Assembly (NCBI GenBank): GCA_024639125.1
Contig: JAHEJA010000026.1
Span: 8,471-40,770, forward strand
Reading direction: 5' to 3'
Length of the DNA stretch: 32,300 bases
From: Paracoccaceae bacterium
Lineage (GTDB): Bacteria; Pseudomonadota; Alphaproteobacteria; Rhodobacterales; Rhodobacteraceae
The position numbers and the translations under genes were made by a program. This document shows, piece by piece, positions 13,904 to 21,411 of this stretch. The notes below the pieces were generated by a model. That model made no database searches, was not told where the DNA came from, and was given only the letters and a program-made list of their open reading frames with translations. Position 1 is the stretch's first letter, and each line of letters begins with the position of its first letter.

Positions 13904-15934
13904 TTAGCGCGCGACCATCGTTAGCAATTCATATTCGGCAACGGTGTCATCGTCTTGGTTATTCAAACGCACATGCCAGCGCACTTCGCCATAGTCGTCG
14001 TTTCGTGACTTTTTGGATTTTACTGTCAGTGTCACGCCCAAGATATCACCTGCGACCATCGGCTTCATAAAGCGTAAATTGTCCAAACCTGTATTGGCAA
14101 GCACAGGCCCTTCGTTGGGGTCCACAAACAATCCTGCGGCAAAGGAGAGTAACAAATATCCATGCGCGACACGATCCGGGAAAAACGGATTTCGCTTGGC
14201 GGCTTCTGCGTCCATATGGGCATAGAAGGTGTCGCCTGTGAAATGCGCAAAATGTTCAATGTCTTCCAAACTGACTTGGCGTGTTTTGGTAACCAAAGTT
14301 TGCCCTAGGTAGAGCGCATCAAATTTCTGGGTAAACGGGTGGGGCGCGGATATTTTATGGCTTCCTGTGGGCGCCCATGATCCTGTGATTCCAGATAGCA
14401 AATCAGGGCTGGCTTGAAGTGCGGTGCGCTGCATGAAGTGTTTCACCCCACGAATGCCGCCCATTTCTTCGCCGCCACCAGCGCGCCCTGGTCCGCCATG
14501 GATCATATGTGGCATAGGTGCACCGTGGCCGGTGCTTTCTTTGGCGCTGTCACGGTTGTTGAAATAGAGCCGACCATGAAAGGCCGCGGCGCCTAAAACC
14601 ATCTGCCGCGCGACTGCTGGATCATAGGTAAAGACAGAAGCAACCAAGCTGCCTTGGCCCTTGTTCGCAAGCTCAATCGCGTGATCCAAGTCGCGATATC
14701 CCATAACGGTCGACACAGGGCCGAAAGCTTCGGTTGTGTGGATGATATCCGCAGTGTCCGGGAAGGGGCAGTGAAACAACATGGGCGGCACAAACGCCCC
14801 TTGGGTTCTATCAGCACCGATAACATCGAAATTTGAGGGGTCGCCAAAGACGCGATCTGCTTCTTGTCCAATCAGGGCAGCCTTGGCCAAAACGTCGTTT
14901 TTCTGCATATTAGAGACGAGTGGACCCATTTTGACACCCTCTGTTTTGGGGTCTCCAATGGTGATCTTGCGCAACTGTGCCTTGAGCGCTTGAATAACGG
15001 GAACTTGGCGGTCTTGGGGAACGAATATCCGACGAACCGCTGTGCATTTTTGCCCCGCTTTCACGGTCATTTCACGGATGATTTCTTTGATGAAGAGATC
15101 GAATTCAGGACTGTCTTCTGTGGCATCCGGTCCAAGGATTGACGCATTCAAGCTGTCTTGTTCTGCCGTGAACCGGATTGAATTTTCCACTATGTTCGGT
15201 GTCGCACGCAGCAACTTGGCTGTGTCCGCTGATCCCGTAAAGGTCACCATGTCCTGACAGGTCAAAAGATCAAGTGTGTTGCCCAATCCGCCTGTCACCA
15301 GTTGGAGCGCACCATTTGGCAGAAAGCCGCTTTCTAGCATCAATCGCACACATAATTCCGTCACATAACACGTCGCCGTGGCAGGTTTGACCACTGATGG
15401 CACACCTGCCAACAAGCTAGGCGCCAGTTTTTCCAACATGCCCCAAACCGGAAAATTAAAGGCGTTGATATGCACGGCCACGCCACGCAAGGATGTGTAG
15501 ACATGTTGCCCGACAAACGCGCCGGTTTTGCCAAATTGCTCGATATCACCGTCGATCAAAATATCCGAGTCAGGCAGCTCACGCCGCCCCTTGGATGCAA
15601 AGACAAACAACGTACCAATGCCGCCATCAATATCAAAAAGATGATCGTTTTGCGTTGCGCCCGTTGCAAAGGACACGTCATAGAGCCGCTGCTTGTGTGC
15701 GTTCAGGTACAGCGCAATGTTTTTTAACATTTTCGCGCGTTGATGAAATGTCATTTCCCGAAGTTTGGCCCCGCCCTGGGTCCGCCCAAAGGACAGCATG
15801 CCCTGAAAATCAATGTCATCATTTCCAGCTTGTGCAAAAGCGGCGCCTGTTACGGCGTTTGCAATTGGACGCGCGCCTTGGCCCGGATCAATCCATTTCC
15901 CTTGGATATAACTTTGGACATCTAGCTGGGACAT
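13904..15934 (-). CDS. paaZ: PaaZ-type bifunctional aldehyde dehydrogenase / (R)-specific enoyl-CoA hydratase
   Basis: A 676-residue fusion of an N-terminal aldehyde dehydrogenase and a C-terminal MaoC hotdog domain, the architecture of PaaZ. In phenylacetate catabolism, PaaZ hydrolyses oxepin-CoA and oxidises the resulting semialdehyde. The dehydrogenase active site is visible as E258 (FTAEQDSLN) and C297 (AGQKCTAV). The hydratase dyad is D568 and H573 (FTGDTFYAHMD). These match, with small offsets, the E. coli PaaZ residues I recall (E256, C295, D561, H566), so both halves look active. AAAGGAAG precedes the ATG at 15934. No paaABCDE epoxidase, PaaG or thiolase gene is in the window. It may serve a paa operon elsewhere or a related CoA-linked ring-opening route. 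Confidence 0.92.
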   Translation of the reverse strand: MSQLDVQSYIQGKWIDPGQGARPIANAVTGAAFAQAGNDDIDFQGMLSFGRTQGGAKLREMTFHQRAKMLKNIALYLNAHKQRLYDVSFATGATQNDHLFDIDGGIGTLFVFASKGRRELPDSDILIDGDIEQFGKTGAFVGQHVYTSLRGVAVHINAFNFPVWGMLEKLAPSLLAGVPSVVKPATATCYVTELCVRLMLESGFLPNGALQLVTGGLGNTLDLLTCQDMVTFTGSADTAKLLRATPNIVENSIRFTAEQDSLNASILGPDATEDSPEFDLFIKEIIREMTVKAGQKCTAVRRIFVPQDRQVPVIQALKAQLRKITIGDPKTEGVKMGPLVSNMQKNDVLAKAALIGQEADRVFGDPSNFDVIGADRTQGAFVPPMLFHCPFPDTADIIHTTEAFGPVSTVMGYRDLDHAIELANKGQGSLVASVFTYDPAVARQMVLGAAAFHGRLYFNNRDSAKESTGHGAPMPHMIHGGPGRAGGGEEMGGIRGVKHFMQRTALQASPDLLSGITGSWAPTGSHKISAPHPFTQKFDALYLGQTLVTKTRQVSLEDIEHFAHFTGDTFYAHMDAEAAKRNPFFPDRVAHGYLLLSFAAGLFVDPNEGPVLANTGLDNLRFMKPMVAGDILGVTLTVKSKKSRNDDYGEVRWHVRLNNQDDDTVAEYELLTMVAR

Positions 15935-15958
15935 GTGGCTTCCTTTGGGTTAAGCCTT

Positions 15959-15990
15959 TTGAATTAACCTCAAGGTTAACTAAAATTCAA
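15959..15990. promoter_or_regulatory. overlapping divergent promoters around a TTAACCT palindrome
   Basis: The perfect palindrome TTAACCTCAAGGTTAA (15964-15979) lies inside both predicted promoters. On the plus strand these are TTGAAT (15959-15964), 16 bases and TAAAAT (15981-15986) toward the hemerythrin-like gene. On the minus strand they are TTGAAT (15990-15985), 17 bases and TTAATT (15967-15962) toward paaZ. One dimer at this site would cover both spacers. The regulator is not recognisable from the site. Confidence 0.6.
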
Positions 15991-16054
15991 TGAAAAGTTT
16001 ACATTGCCAAAGATGCGCCTATGTGTGCACCACAGGATGAAAAGGGTAGATATC

Positions 16055-16618
16055 ATGAAATTTGATCTTGAAACGCGCAAAGGGTTGCCAGCCGAGCTGC
16101 GCATTTTGGCGGATAAATACCCCAAAGCCATCTGGAACGATCATCCCAATTTCAACGAGCTTACGTCCTTTTGGTTGGAACGGCATGGGATGTTTCGCAG
16201 TTTGATTGCTAAAATTACCGACATGGGCGTGGATAAATTAGAGAACCGCACAAACAAGCGGTTCGCCCCAGACCTAAGTCGGTACAGCGGGTTTTTCCTA
16301 AATCAACTTCATGGACACCATTCAATCGAAGATGAACATTATTTCCCCCAGTTCACCAAATTAGACAAGCGGTTGGTGCGGGGATTTGAAATCTTGGACC
16401 GGGATCATCACAGCCTTGATGCCCATATTCATGCTTTTGCGACAAAAACGAATGCGGTGCTTCAGGCGATACAATCCGGTGACAAAGCATCAAATGCATA
16501 TGGCGCGTTGCACGAAACACATCTGAAATTCGCAACTTTTCTGGAACGCCATCTACAGGACGAAGAAGAAATTATTGTGCCATTGATTTTGGAATACGGC
16601 GCCGATCTTCAGGGTTAG
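16055..16618 (+). CDS. hemerythrin-domain protein
   Basis: This 187-residue cytoplasmic protein carries a hemerythrin/HHE-type four-helix cation-binding domain. Candidate iron ligands occur as paired His and acidic residues in the order GHHSIEDEHYFPQF, DRDHHSLDAHIH and ETHLKFATFLERHLQDEEE, with further His in DHPNFNEL and WLERHGMF near the N-terminus. Proteins of this type bind a di-iron centre and are linked to oxygen, nitric-oxide or iron-sulphur repair responses; no specific role is proven for this one. The ATG at 16055 has AAGGG upstream, whereas an upstream frame start at 16004 has none. It shares an operator region with paaZ. Its stop codon overlaps that of the convergent GNAT gene. Confidence 0.85.
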   Translation: MKFDLETRKGLPAELRILADKYPKAIWNDHPNFNELTSFWLERHGMFRSLIAKITDMGVDKLENRTNKRFAPDLSRYSGFFLNQLHGHHSIEDEHYFPQFTKLDKRLVRGFEILDRDHHSLDAHIHAFATKTNAVLQAIQSGDKASNAYGALHETHLKFATFLERHLQDEEEIIVPLILEYGADLQG

Positions 16619-17121
16619 GGCGCGCTTCGGTCGTCAAGACGCAGTTGCATAAAGACTAAATCTAACCAGCGACCGAATTTCTTGCCGACTTGGGGCATAC
16701 GCGCTGTTTCCACAAATCCCATTGAGCCATGCAGCTTAAGCGAGCCTTCGTTTGTAGCATCGATCCCTGCGATTAACACATGAATCCCTTGGGCTTTGGC
16801 GGCGTCAATAAGCTGGGCAAGCAAAGCACGCCCTTGGCCAAGGCCGCGATGATCTTTGTGAATATAGACCGACAATTCCGCGCTTAGCGCGAACCCGTCG
16901 AACCCGCGCCATTGTCCGTAACTGGCATAGCCGATGACGGTGTCATTTTGAACGCAGACAAATACTGGATACCCCGCTGAGGTCCGGTCACGCAGCCAAT
17001 CCTTGCGATTGTTTGTGTCAACCAAAGCATCATTCCAAATCGCAGTCGTGTTTTCCACGGCGTCGTTATAAATGTCTGCAATTGCAGCAGCATCACTGGA
17101 TTTAGCAGAGCGGATAATCAT
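16615..17121 (-). CDS. GNAT N-acetyltransferase, phosphinothricin-acetyltransferase-like
   Basis: A GNAT-fold acetyltransferase of 168 residues using acetyl-CoA. The AELSVYIHKDHRGLGQGRALL segment contains the acetyl-CoA pyrophosphate-binding R-G-x-G-x-G/A motif. The N-terminal IYNDAVENTTAIWNDALVD and the late ATNEGSLKLHGSMGFVETARMPQVGKKF resemble the phosphinothricin/methionine sulfoximine acetyltransferase subgroup. These usually acetylate amino acids or small amines. It is the last gene of the four-gene minus-strand operon, 8 bases behind the DUF3726 gene, and its stop overlaps the convergent hemerythrin-like gene by 4 bases. The physiological substrate is unknown. Confidence 0.88.
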   Translation of the reverse strand: MIIRSAKSSDAAAIADIYNDAVENTTAIWNDALVDTNNRKDWLRDRTSAGYPVFVCVQNDTVIGYASYGQWRGFDGFALSAELSVYIHKDHRGLGQGRALLAQLIDAAKAQGIHVLIAGIDATNEGSLKLHGSMGFVETARMPQVGKKFGRWLDLVFMQLRLDDRSAP

Positions 17122-17129
17122 GGCGTGCC

Positions 17130-17726
17130 TTAATCGTTGTCAGATTGGCTTGACCCTGCACCAGCCCGCGAAGCTTCGGTGGCAGGAACATAGGTTGCAA
17201 AGGCCAGCTGATCCAAGTGGTCTTTGGTTGCCATCGGATAAGTTGCCGCCACAGGTCTTGGCCATGTTTTGGGTGTATCCAGAAGCGTCACTTTCACAGA
17301 ATTACAGGCTCTAATCTGGGTATTTAGCGCGATTTCTTGATTATCCACAGTGACACTAAATCCCCGTCCAACCACAGTTGCACAGGCATCCACAAAGGGT
17401 AGCAGAAATACCGGATCGCGCATTTTGCCCAAATCATAGCTTTGGCAGGATCCTAACATTTCACCCAAAGATGGGCCAAAACAAAGTGCGGATACCTGCC
17501 CAGAGGGGTCAATCAAATCTGCCCAAGCGTGTCCTTTGATCTGGTCTAGATGCGTGGCAAGTGGGGTTAAAATATCGACGCCTTTGTTATGAAACCAGCT
17601 GGCCATGAATGCGGCTTCTTCGGCTATACCCCAAGGCAAGCCTGCGCCTTTGGTTGCTTTGTAGGCCAAGGCTTCGACTTCGCTTTGGGTTAGGGCAATG
17701 CCGTTAGGAACCATGCTATGAGACAT
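17130..17726 (-). CDS. DUF3726 protein
   Basis: About 198 residues. The N-terminal LTQSEVEALAYKATKGAGLPWGIAEEAA matches the signature I recall for DUF3726 (S-x-x-E-(I/V)-E-x-L-x-x-K-A-x-x-G-A-G-x-x-W-G-x-A-E-E-A). DUF3726 proteins occur in proteobacteria, including roseobacters, and have no established function. There is no signal peptide or membrane segment. Of the possible starts, ATG 17726 (MSHSM) gives an 11-base overlap with the 555-residue gene upstream. The alternatives 17738 and 17714 are not excluded, and none has a strong Shine-Dalgarno, which suggests translational coupling. The C-terminus is low-complexity (SRAGAGSSQSDND). Confidence 0.75.
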   Translation of the reverse strand: MSHSMVPNGIALTQSEVEALAYKATKGAGLPWGIAEEAAFMASWFHNKGVDILTPLATHLDQIKGHAWADLIDPSGQVSALCFGPSLGEMLGSCQSYDLGKMRDPVFLLPFVDACATVVGRGFSVTVDNQEIALNTQIRACNSVKVTLLDTPKTWPRPVAATYPMATKDHLDQLAFATYVPATEASRAGAGSSQSDND

Positions 17727-19383
17727 CGTGGATTTCATTCGGATAGGGCTGCCCTTGAAACAGACTAATGCGCACCCATTTGTCCGACCGCGGATCAAAA
17801 TGCGTCGCCCCAAAAAAGGCCAGTTTGCACCGCATCAAGTTGATGGGCAACATATCGTGGGCAATCAGGTTATCGCGCACTTCAGCAAAGGGATATGACC
17901 CCAGTAATTGCGCCCGGCGCGCCATCAATCGGTGTTCAGGATGTGTTAGCAGAAACGCCGCCAAGGTATCAGAGGGATCAACCGTTTTCAGATCATTGTA
18001 ATAGGCTTGCGCCAGTTTAGATGTCCCCAATGGTTGCTCTAGCTCGGCGCCTTCTTCTTGGTACCGTTCCCCCAAGCGCGGCTCTAACTTTTCCTCGGAC
18101 ACGTACCAGAAACGAGCATCATTTTCCGGATTGTCAAAATCAACATTCAATGCCCATTGATAATAGGTTTGCAATGTATCGATCTGGGATTGAACGGATT
18201 TGGTGCCGTCAATGCGGAACCCCTTGTGTTCATCCGCGCTCATACATGTGCTGAGCCCGTCAACTAGGTCGGAATGTGGCTCTAACAAAAGCGAAACGAT
18301 GGCTTCTTGGCCTTCGAGAGATAGCGATTGCGACCAGTCCCACAGCACATTCCAAGGGGTGTCTTGTGCCCAATCGAACCCTTCAACATAGGTTTTTGCC
18401 GCGCCAAGATCACGGCGCAGGTCATCAAGTTTATGTACTTGAATTGGATGCTGCGACGACCATGCCTTGGCATTTTCTATTGCGTCGTCAAGTGCGGCTT
18501 TGAATGCGGCAATGGTGGCGTTGCTTGCGTGGCTTTGGGCGCGCACGCGGGCAAGCGCTTCTTCTTTGGCCATCATCCAGTTGTTGATCAACATAGGGTG
18601 TTTGACCAAGAATGGCGCCATGCCCAAGCCCGTTGAATTGCCAACGCCCAATCGACGTTTTATCGCCGTATCCAAGGGGACAAAGCGATCACCGCCTTTT
18701 ATCCGCGCGAGGTGTTCGACGATATCAATGGTAAACGCACGTATCAACCATACGCTTAGCATTTCGGCTTGGAAGGGGGCGCTTAACTCCGAACGCTCGG
18801 CGATTTGTACCCGATCCGCTGCCCCAAATTTGCCTGATCCATAAACCGCAGTTGTGCGCATCAAATAGCCAACACTGTCAACTTCGCTTGTGTCGGGTTG
18901 CTGTCCTTGGGATAGGCGATCTACGACATGTGAAAATAGCCGAACCGAACGATTTGCACGGCTGAGGCACAATTCATTTTGCGACACGCGGCCGGCTTCT
19001 TGGTAGGGGACGTTTTGCGCCAGCCTATCCAAATCTTGGGGTGTTGGCATCCCGTCAAATAGCGTGAATGTCGCGTCCCATGCCGTGGCAATGACGCGAT
19101 CAGACCGCATATCATCAGGCAAATCATGGGCAAAAGCGACCAAAGAATAGGTGCGCTCTGGCCCTTTCATTTCATAGACAGCACGCCCGACGCCTTGGGC
19201 GTCAACATCCCACACGGGGCGGGAAAATTGCCAGCCTTCGGCTTGGATACGACGCAAGAGAATACGCAGAAATGACAGCCGGCTTGGGTGCGCAGAACCC
19301 ATACGATCCAATCGCATCACTGTTTCCGGATCACGACGATACGCGCTAACGTCTTGGTACAAATCTGGGTCGATGCAGGACAT
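17716..19383 (-). CDS. conserved-looking protein of unknown function (555 aa)
   Basis: I do not recognise this family. It is a 555-residue soluble protein without signal peptide or membrane helices, rich in Trp, Asp and Arg. A glycine-rich YGSGKFGAAD lies at 181-190 and VGNSTGLGMAPFLVKHP at about 247-263, the most motif-like segments. A helical, coiled-coil-prone region follows at about 270-330. Its start lies 2 bases after the stop of the dipeptidase-like gene, whose end (GAGGGTTAA) supplies the Shine-Dalgarno, and it overlaps the DUF3726 gene by 11 bases. Such tight packing implies a shared function with those neighbours. Codon use and length are normal for a real gene. Enzymatic or scaffold roles are equally possible. 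Confidence 0.85.
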   Translation of the reverse strand: MSCIDPDLYQDVSAYRRDPETVMRLDRMGSAHPSRLSFLRILLRRIQAEGWQFSRPVWDVDAQGVGRAVYEMKGPERTYSLVAFAHDLPDDMRSDRVIATAWDATFTLFDGMPTPQDLDRLAQNVPYQEAGRVSQNELCLSRANRSVRLFSHVVDRLSQGQQPDTSEVDSVGYLMRTTAVYGSGKFGAADRVQIAERSELSAPFQAEMLSVWLIRAFTIDIVEHLARIKGGDRFVPLDTAIKRRLGVGNSTGLGMAPFLVKHPMLINNWMMAKEEALARVRAQSHASNATIAAFKAALDDAIENAKAWSSQHPIQVHKLDDLRRDLGAAKTYVEGFDWAQDTPWNVLWDWSQSLSLEGQEAIVSLLLEPHSDLVDGLSTCMSADEHKGFRIDGTKSVQSQIDTLQTYYQWALNVDFDNPENDARFWYVSEEKLEPRLGERYQEEGAELEQPLGTSKLAQAYYNDLKTVDPSDTLAAFLLTHPEHRLMARRAQLLGSYPFAEVRDNLIAHDMLPINLMRCKLAFFGATHFDPRSDKWVRISLFQGQPYPNEIHDVS

Positions 19384-19385
19384 TG

Positions 19386-20369
19386 TTAACCCTCGGCTGC
19401 AAAGCTGTTTAAAAAGAAGCGGCGCCAGTTTTCGCCCATGACGCCTTGGATATCCGACGCGCTTAGTCCGGTTGCGGAAAGAGCGTGTTCTATTGTGCCA
19501 AAATGGCGGTTGTCTTGGAACCAGTCTGGCATAGGGGGAAAGCCCGGATTTGATGCGCTTCCTTCGCCGTAATCAATTGCCTTGGTCCAACGTCCAACAC
19601 GCATCCATTCCACGATGCTGTCTGGCTGATCTTGGCATAAATCAGTGCCTATTCCGATGTTTTCTGGCCCCATTAGGTCCGCAGTCCGTGCAATCATATC
19701 ACAAAAGCTTTGGAGTGTGCAGTTCGAACCATCCTCAAGGTGATGCGGGTAAATCGAAAATCCAAGCATACCCCCAGAGGATCCCAAAGCACGCAGAACA
19801 TCGTCGGATTTATTGCGCAATGCTTTGTGCCAAAAGCTGGGGTTTGCATGCGTGATTGCGATGGGCCGCGATGAATGTTCGATCGCTTCTAATGTGGAAC
19901 GTTCGCCCGAATGGCTCATGTCGACGACCATCCCCACGCGGTTCATTTCGCGCACGACTTCTTTGCCCATGCGCGTGAGCCCCGTGTCGTCGGCTTCGTA
20001 ACATCCGGTCGCCAAGAGGGATTGGTTGTTATACGTCAGCTGCATAAACCGAAGCCCAAGGGTGTGCATCACTTCGACAAGGCCAATGTCGTCTTCGATA
20101 CATGACGGGTTTTGCGATCCAAAAAAGATAGCGGTGCGGCCCGTGTCTTGGGCTTTTTGGATGTCCGCTGCGGTGTGTCCCTGAAAGATCAGATCAGGGT
20201 ATTGTTCAAACCAACGGTTCCATTGTTCAATATTTAGAACCGTTTCGCGGAAATTTTCATGATAGGTGATTGTAACATGCACAGCATCCACATTGCCTTC
20301 GCGCATCTGGCGAAATATCTTTTCTGACCAATTGGCATATTGCAGACCATCTATTCGTGCTGGTGTCAT
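19386..20369 (-). CDS. M19 (renal dipeptidase) family protein with missing metal ligands
   Basis: This 327-residue protein has the peptidase M19 TIM-barrel pattern. H153 (VVDMSHSGE) and H174 (AITHANPSFW) match the two conserved metal histidines, GIGTDLCQ supplies the late aspartate, and LGLRFMQLTYNN is typical of the family. The N-terminal HxD ligands are absent (DGLQYANW at 7-14), and the place of the bridging glutamate reads GSQN (84-87). A normal dinuclear zinc site is therefore unlikely. It may use one metal, or act as a different amidohydrolase or a binding protein. ATG 20369 follows GGGGA. That element also forms a short CCCC-AAAA-GGGG hairpin, which may occlude the ribosome site. It is the first gene of the four-gene operon. 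Confidence 0.85.
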   Translation of the reverse strand: MTPARIDGLQYANWSEKIFRQMREGNVDAVHVTITYHENFRETVLNIEQWNRWFEQYPDLIFQGHTAADIQKAQDTGRTAIFFGSQNPSCIEDDIGLVEVMHTLGLRFMQLTYNNQSLLATGCYEADDTGLTRMGKEVVREMNRVGMVVDMSHSGERSTLEAIEHSSRPIAITHANPSFWHKALRNKSDDVLRALGSSGGMLGFSIYPHHLEDGSNCTLQSFCDMIARTADLMGPENIGIGTDLCQDQPDSIVEWMRVGRWTKAIDYGEGSASNPGFPPMPDWFQDNRHFGTIEHALSATGLSASDIQGVMGENWRRFFLNSFAAEG

Positions 20370-20434
20370 CACTGTCCCCTTTTGGGGCACAGCCTAGGCG
20401 GTGAAAATGCCTTGAGCAAGCCACAAATGCGAAC

Positions 20435-21220
20435 CTATTTTTCGAATAACGTCGTTTTGGATGAGGCGATCACCAAAGCCGTTTCGTTTTGCAAGCAAAG
20501 GGATTCGAGAGCGGGATCAACCGGTTGATCCGTAAAGATTGTATCCAACGCCTGAATCGACGCAATGCGCGCGGGCGCTGTGCGTGAAAACTTGGAATGA
20601 TCGGCGACTAAAAACGTGCGACGCGCATGTTTGATAATGGTTTGACTGACACCAACTTCTTGGATGTCGAAATCAAGTAAATCGCCCTCTGTGTCCAGCG
20701 CAGAGCAGCCAATCACCGCAAAGTCGAATTTGAAATCCTGGATGGTCCGCGACGCCAAAGGCCCGATGAGCCCGCCATCTGCACGCCGCAATGTGCCACC
20801 TGTGACGATCACGTTGCAGTCTTGGTTTGCAGCCAAGATATTTGCGACGTTAATATTGTTGGTCACAACCATTAAATTCTTGTGATGCAACAGGTTTTCG
20901 GCAACTGCTTCGGTTGTGGTGCCAATATTCATAAAAAGCGTACAGTCTTCTGGGATCGCTGCGGCACAAGCTTTGGCAATCCGTGATTTGGCCTCGGCAT
21001 TCAATGTACGGCGTTGGCTGTAGGCGATATTGGTGGTCCCAGATGGCAATATCGCGCCCCCATGCACGCGTTCTAATTTGCCAAGATCGGCCAGCTCACT
21101 TAGATCGCGGCGAATGGTTTGCACACTAACACCAAAGCGTTCAGCAAGGTCTTCGACAATGACTTTGCCTTCGCATTGCGCGATTTCTAATATGTCGGGG
21201 TGGCGAAAGGTTTGTGTCAT
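20435..21220 (-). CDS. glpR: DeoR-family repressor, GlpR-like
   Basis: A 261-residue DeoR-family regulator. The N-terminal helix-turn-helix (VEDLAERFGVSVQTIRRDLSEL) and HGGA segment are followed by a sugar-phosphate-sensing domain with NIGTTTEAVAENLL, VTGGTLRRADGGLIG and the C-terminal LVADHSKF. Proteins of this type respond to phosphorylated sugars; GlpR responds to glycerol-3-phosphate. It is divergent from glpD-glpK, and ACGCAAA/TTTGCGT sites lie at both promoters, so the GlpR role is well supported by context. The start is ATG 21220 with AGAGG upstream. The frame extends 11 codons further without a ribosome site. Whether the downstream dipeptidase operon is co-transcribed across the 65-base gap is unclear. 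Confidence 0.87.
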   Translation of the reverse strand: MTQTFRHPDILEIAQCEGKVIVEDLAERFGVSVQTIRRDLSELADLGKLERVHGGAILPSGTTNIAYSQRRTLNAEAKSRIAKACAAAIPEDCTLFMNIGTTTEAVAENLLHHKNLMVVTNNINVANILAANQDCNVIVTGGTLRRADGGLIGPLASRTIQDFKFDFAVIGCSALDTEGDLLDFDIQEVGVSQTIIKHARRTFLVADHSKFSRTAPARIASIQALDTIFTDQPVDPALESLCLQNETALVIASSKTTLFEK

Positions 21221-21242
21221 GTGGACCTCTTTGTTCGGGGTC

Positions 21243-21270
21243 TTTGTACGCAAATGCCAGTTTGCGTCAA
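21243..21270 (-). promoter_or_regulatory. glpR promoter with embedded operator
   Basis: On the minus strand, TTGACG (21270-21265), 16 bases and TACAAA (21248-21243) form a promoter. The perfect inverted repeat ACGCAAA-TGCCAG-TTTGCGT (21248-21267) fills it from -35 to -10, the expected layout for autorepression by the DeoR-type protein. Confidence 0.65.
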
Positions 21271-21335
21271 TTTACAATTTCAAAATGACCCTTTGGGTGG
21301 GTGTTTGTGTTCGATATTGGCGTATTTCACATTAA

Positions 21336-21366
21336 TTCGAACGCAAACGAAAGCAAAAGCTTGACT
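21336..21366 (+). promoter_or_regulatory. operator-like repeats upstream of glpD
   Basis: TTCGAACGCAAACGAAAGC begins at 21336 and contains another ACGCAAA (21341-21347) followed by the related ACGAAA. It lies just before a TTGACT (21361-21366) that could be the glpD -35. The best -10-like TATGAT (21381-21386) is only 14 bases on, so the promoter assignment is weak. The half-site match to the glpR operator is direct. Confidence 0.45.
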
Positions 21367-21411
21367 TTAGCCCGTATTTGTATGATCTGAGCGCGTTGAA
21401 CGAGGTGAAGC

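Noticed and set aside
16615-16618. Convergent stop-codon overlap (also at 28915-28918) as a special element
   Set aside because: Both are TTAG overlaps of convergent stops, a common consequence of dense packing, not a distinct feature.
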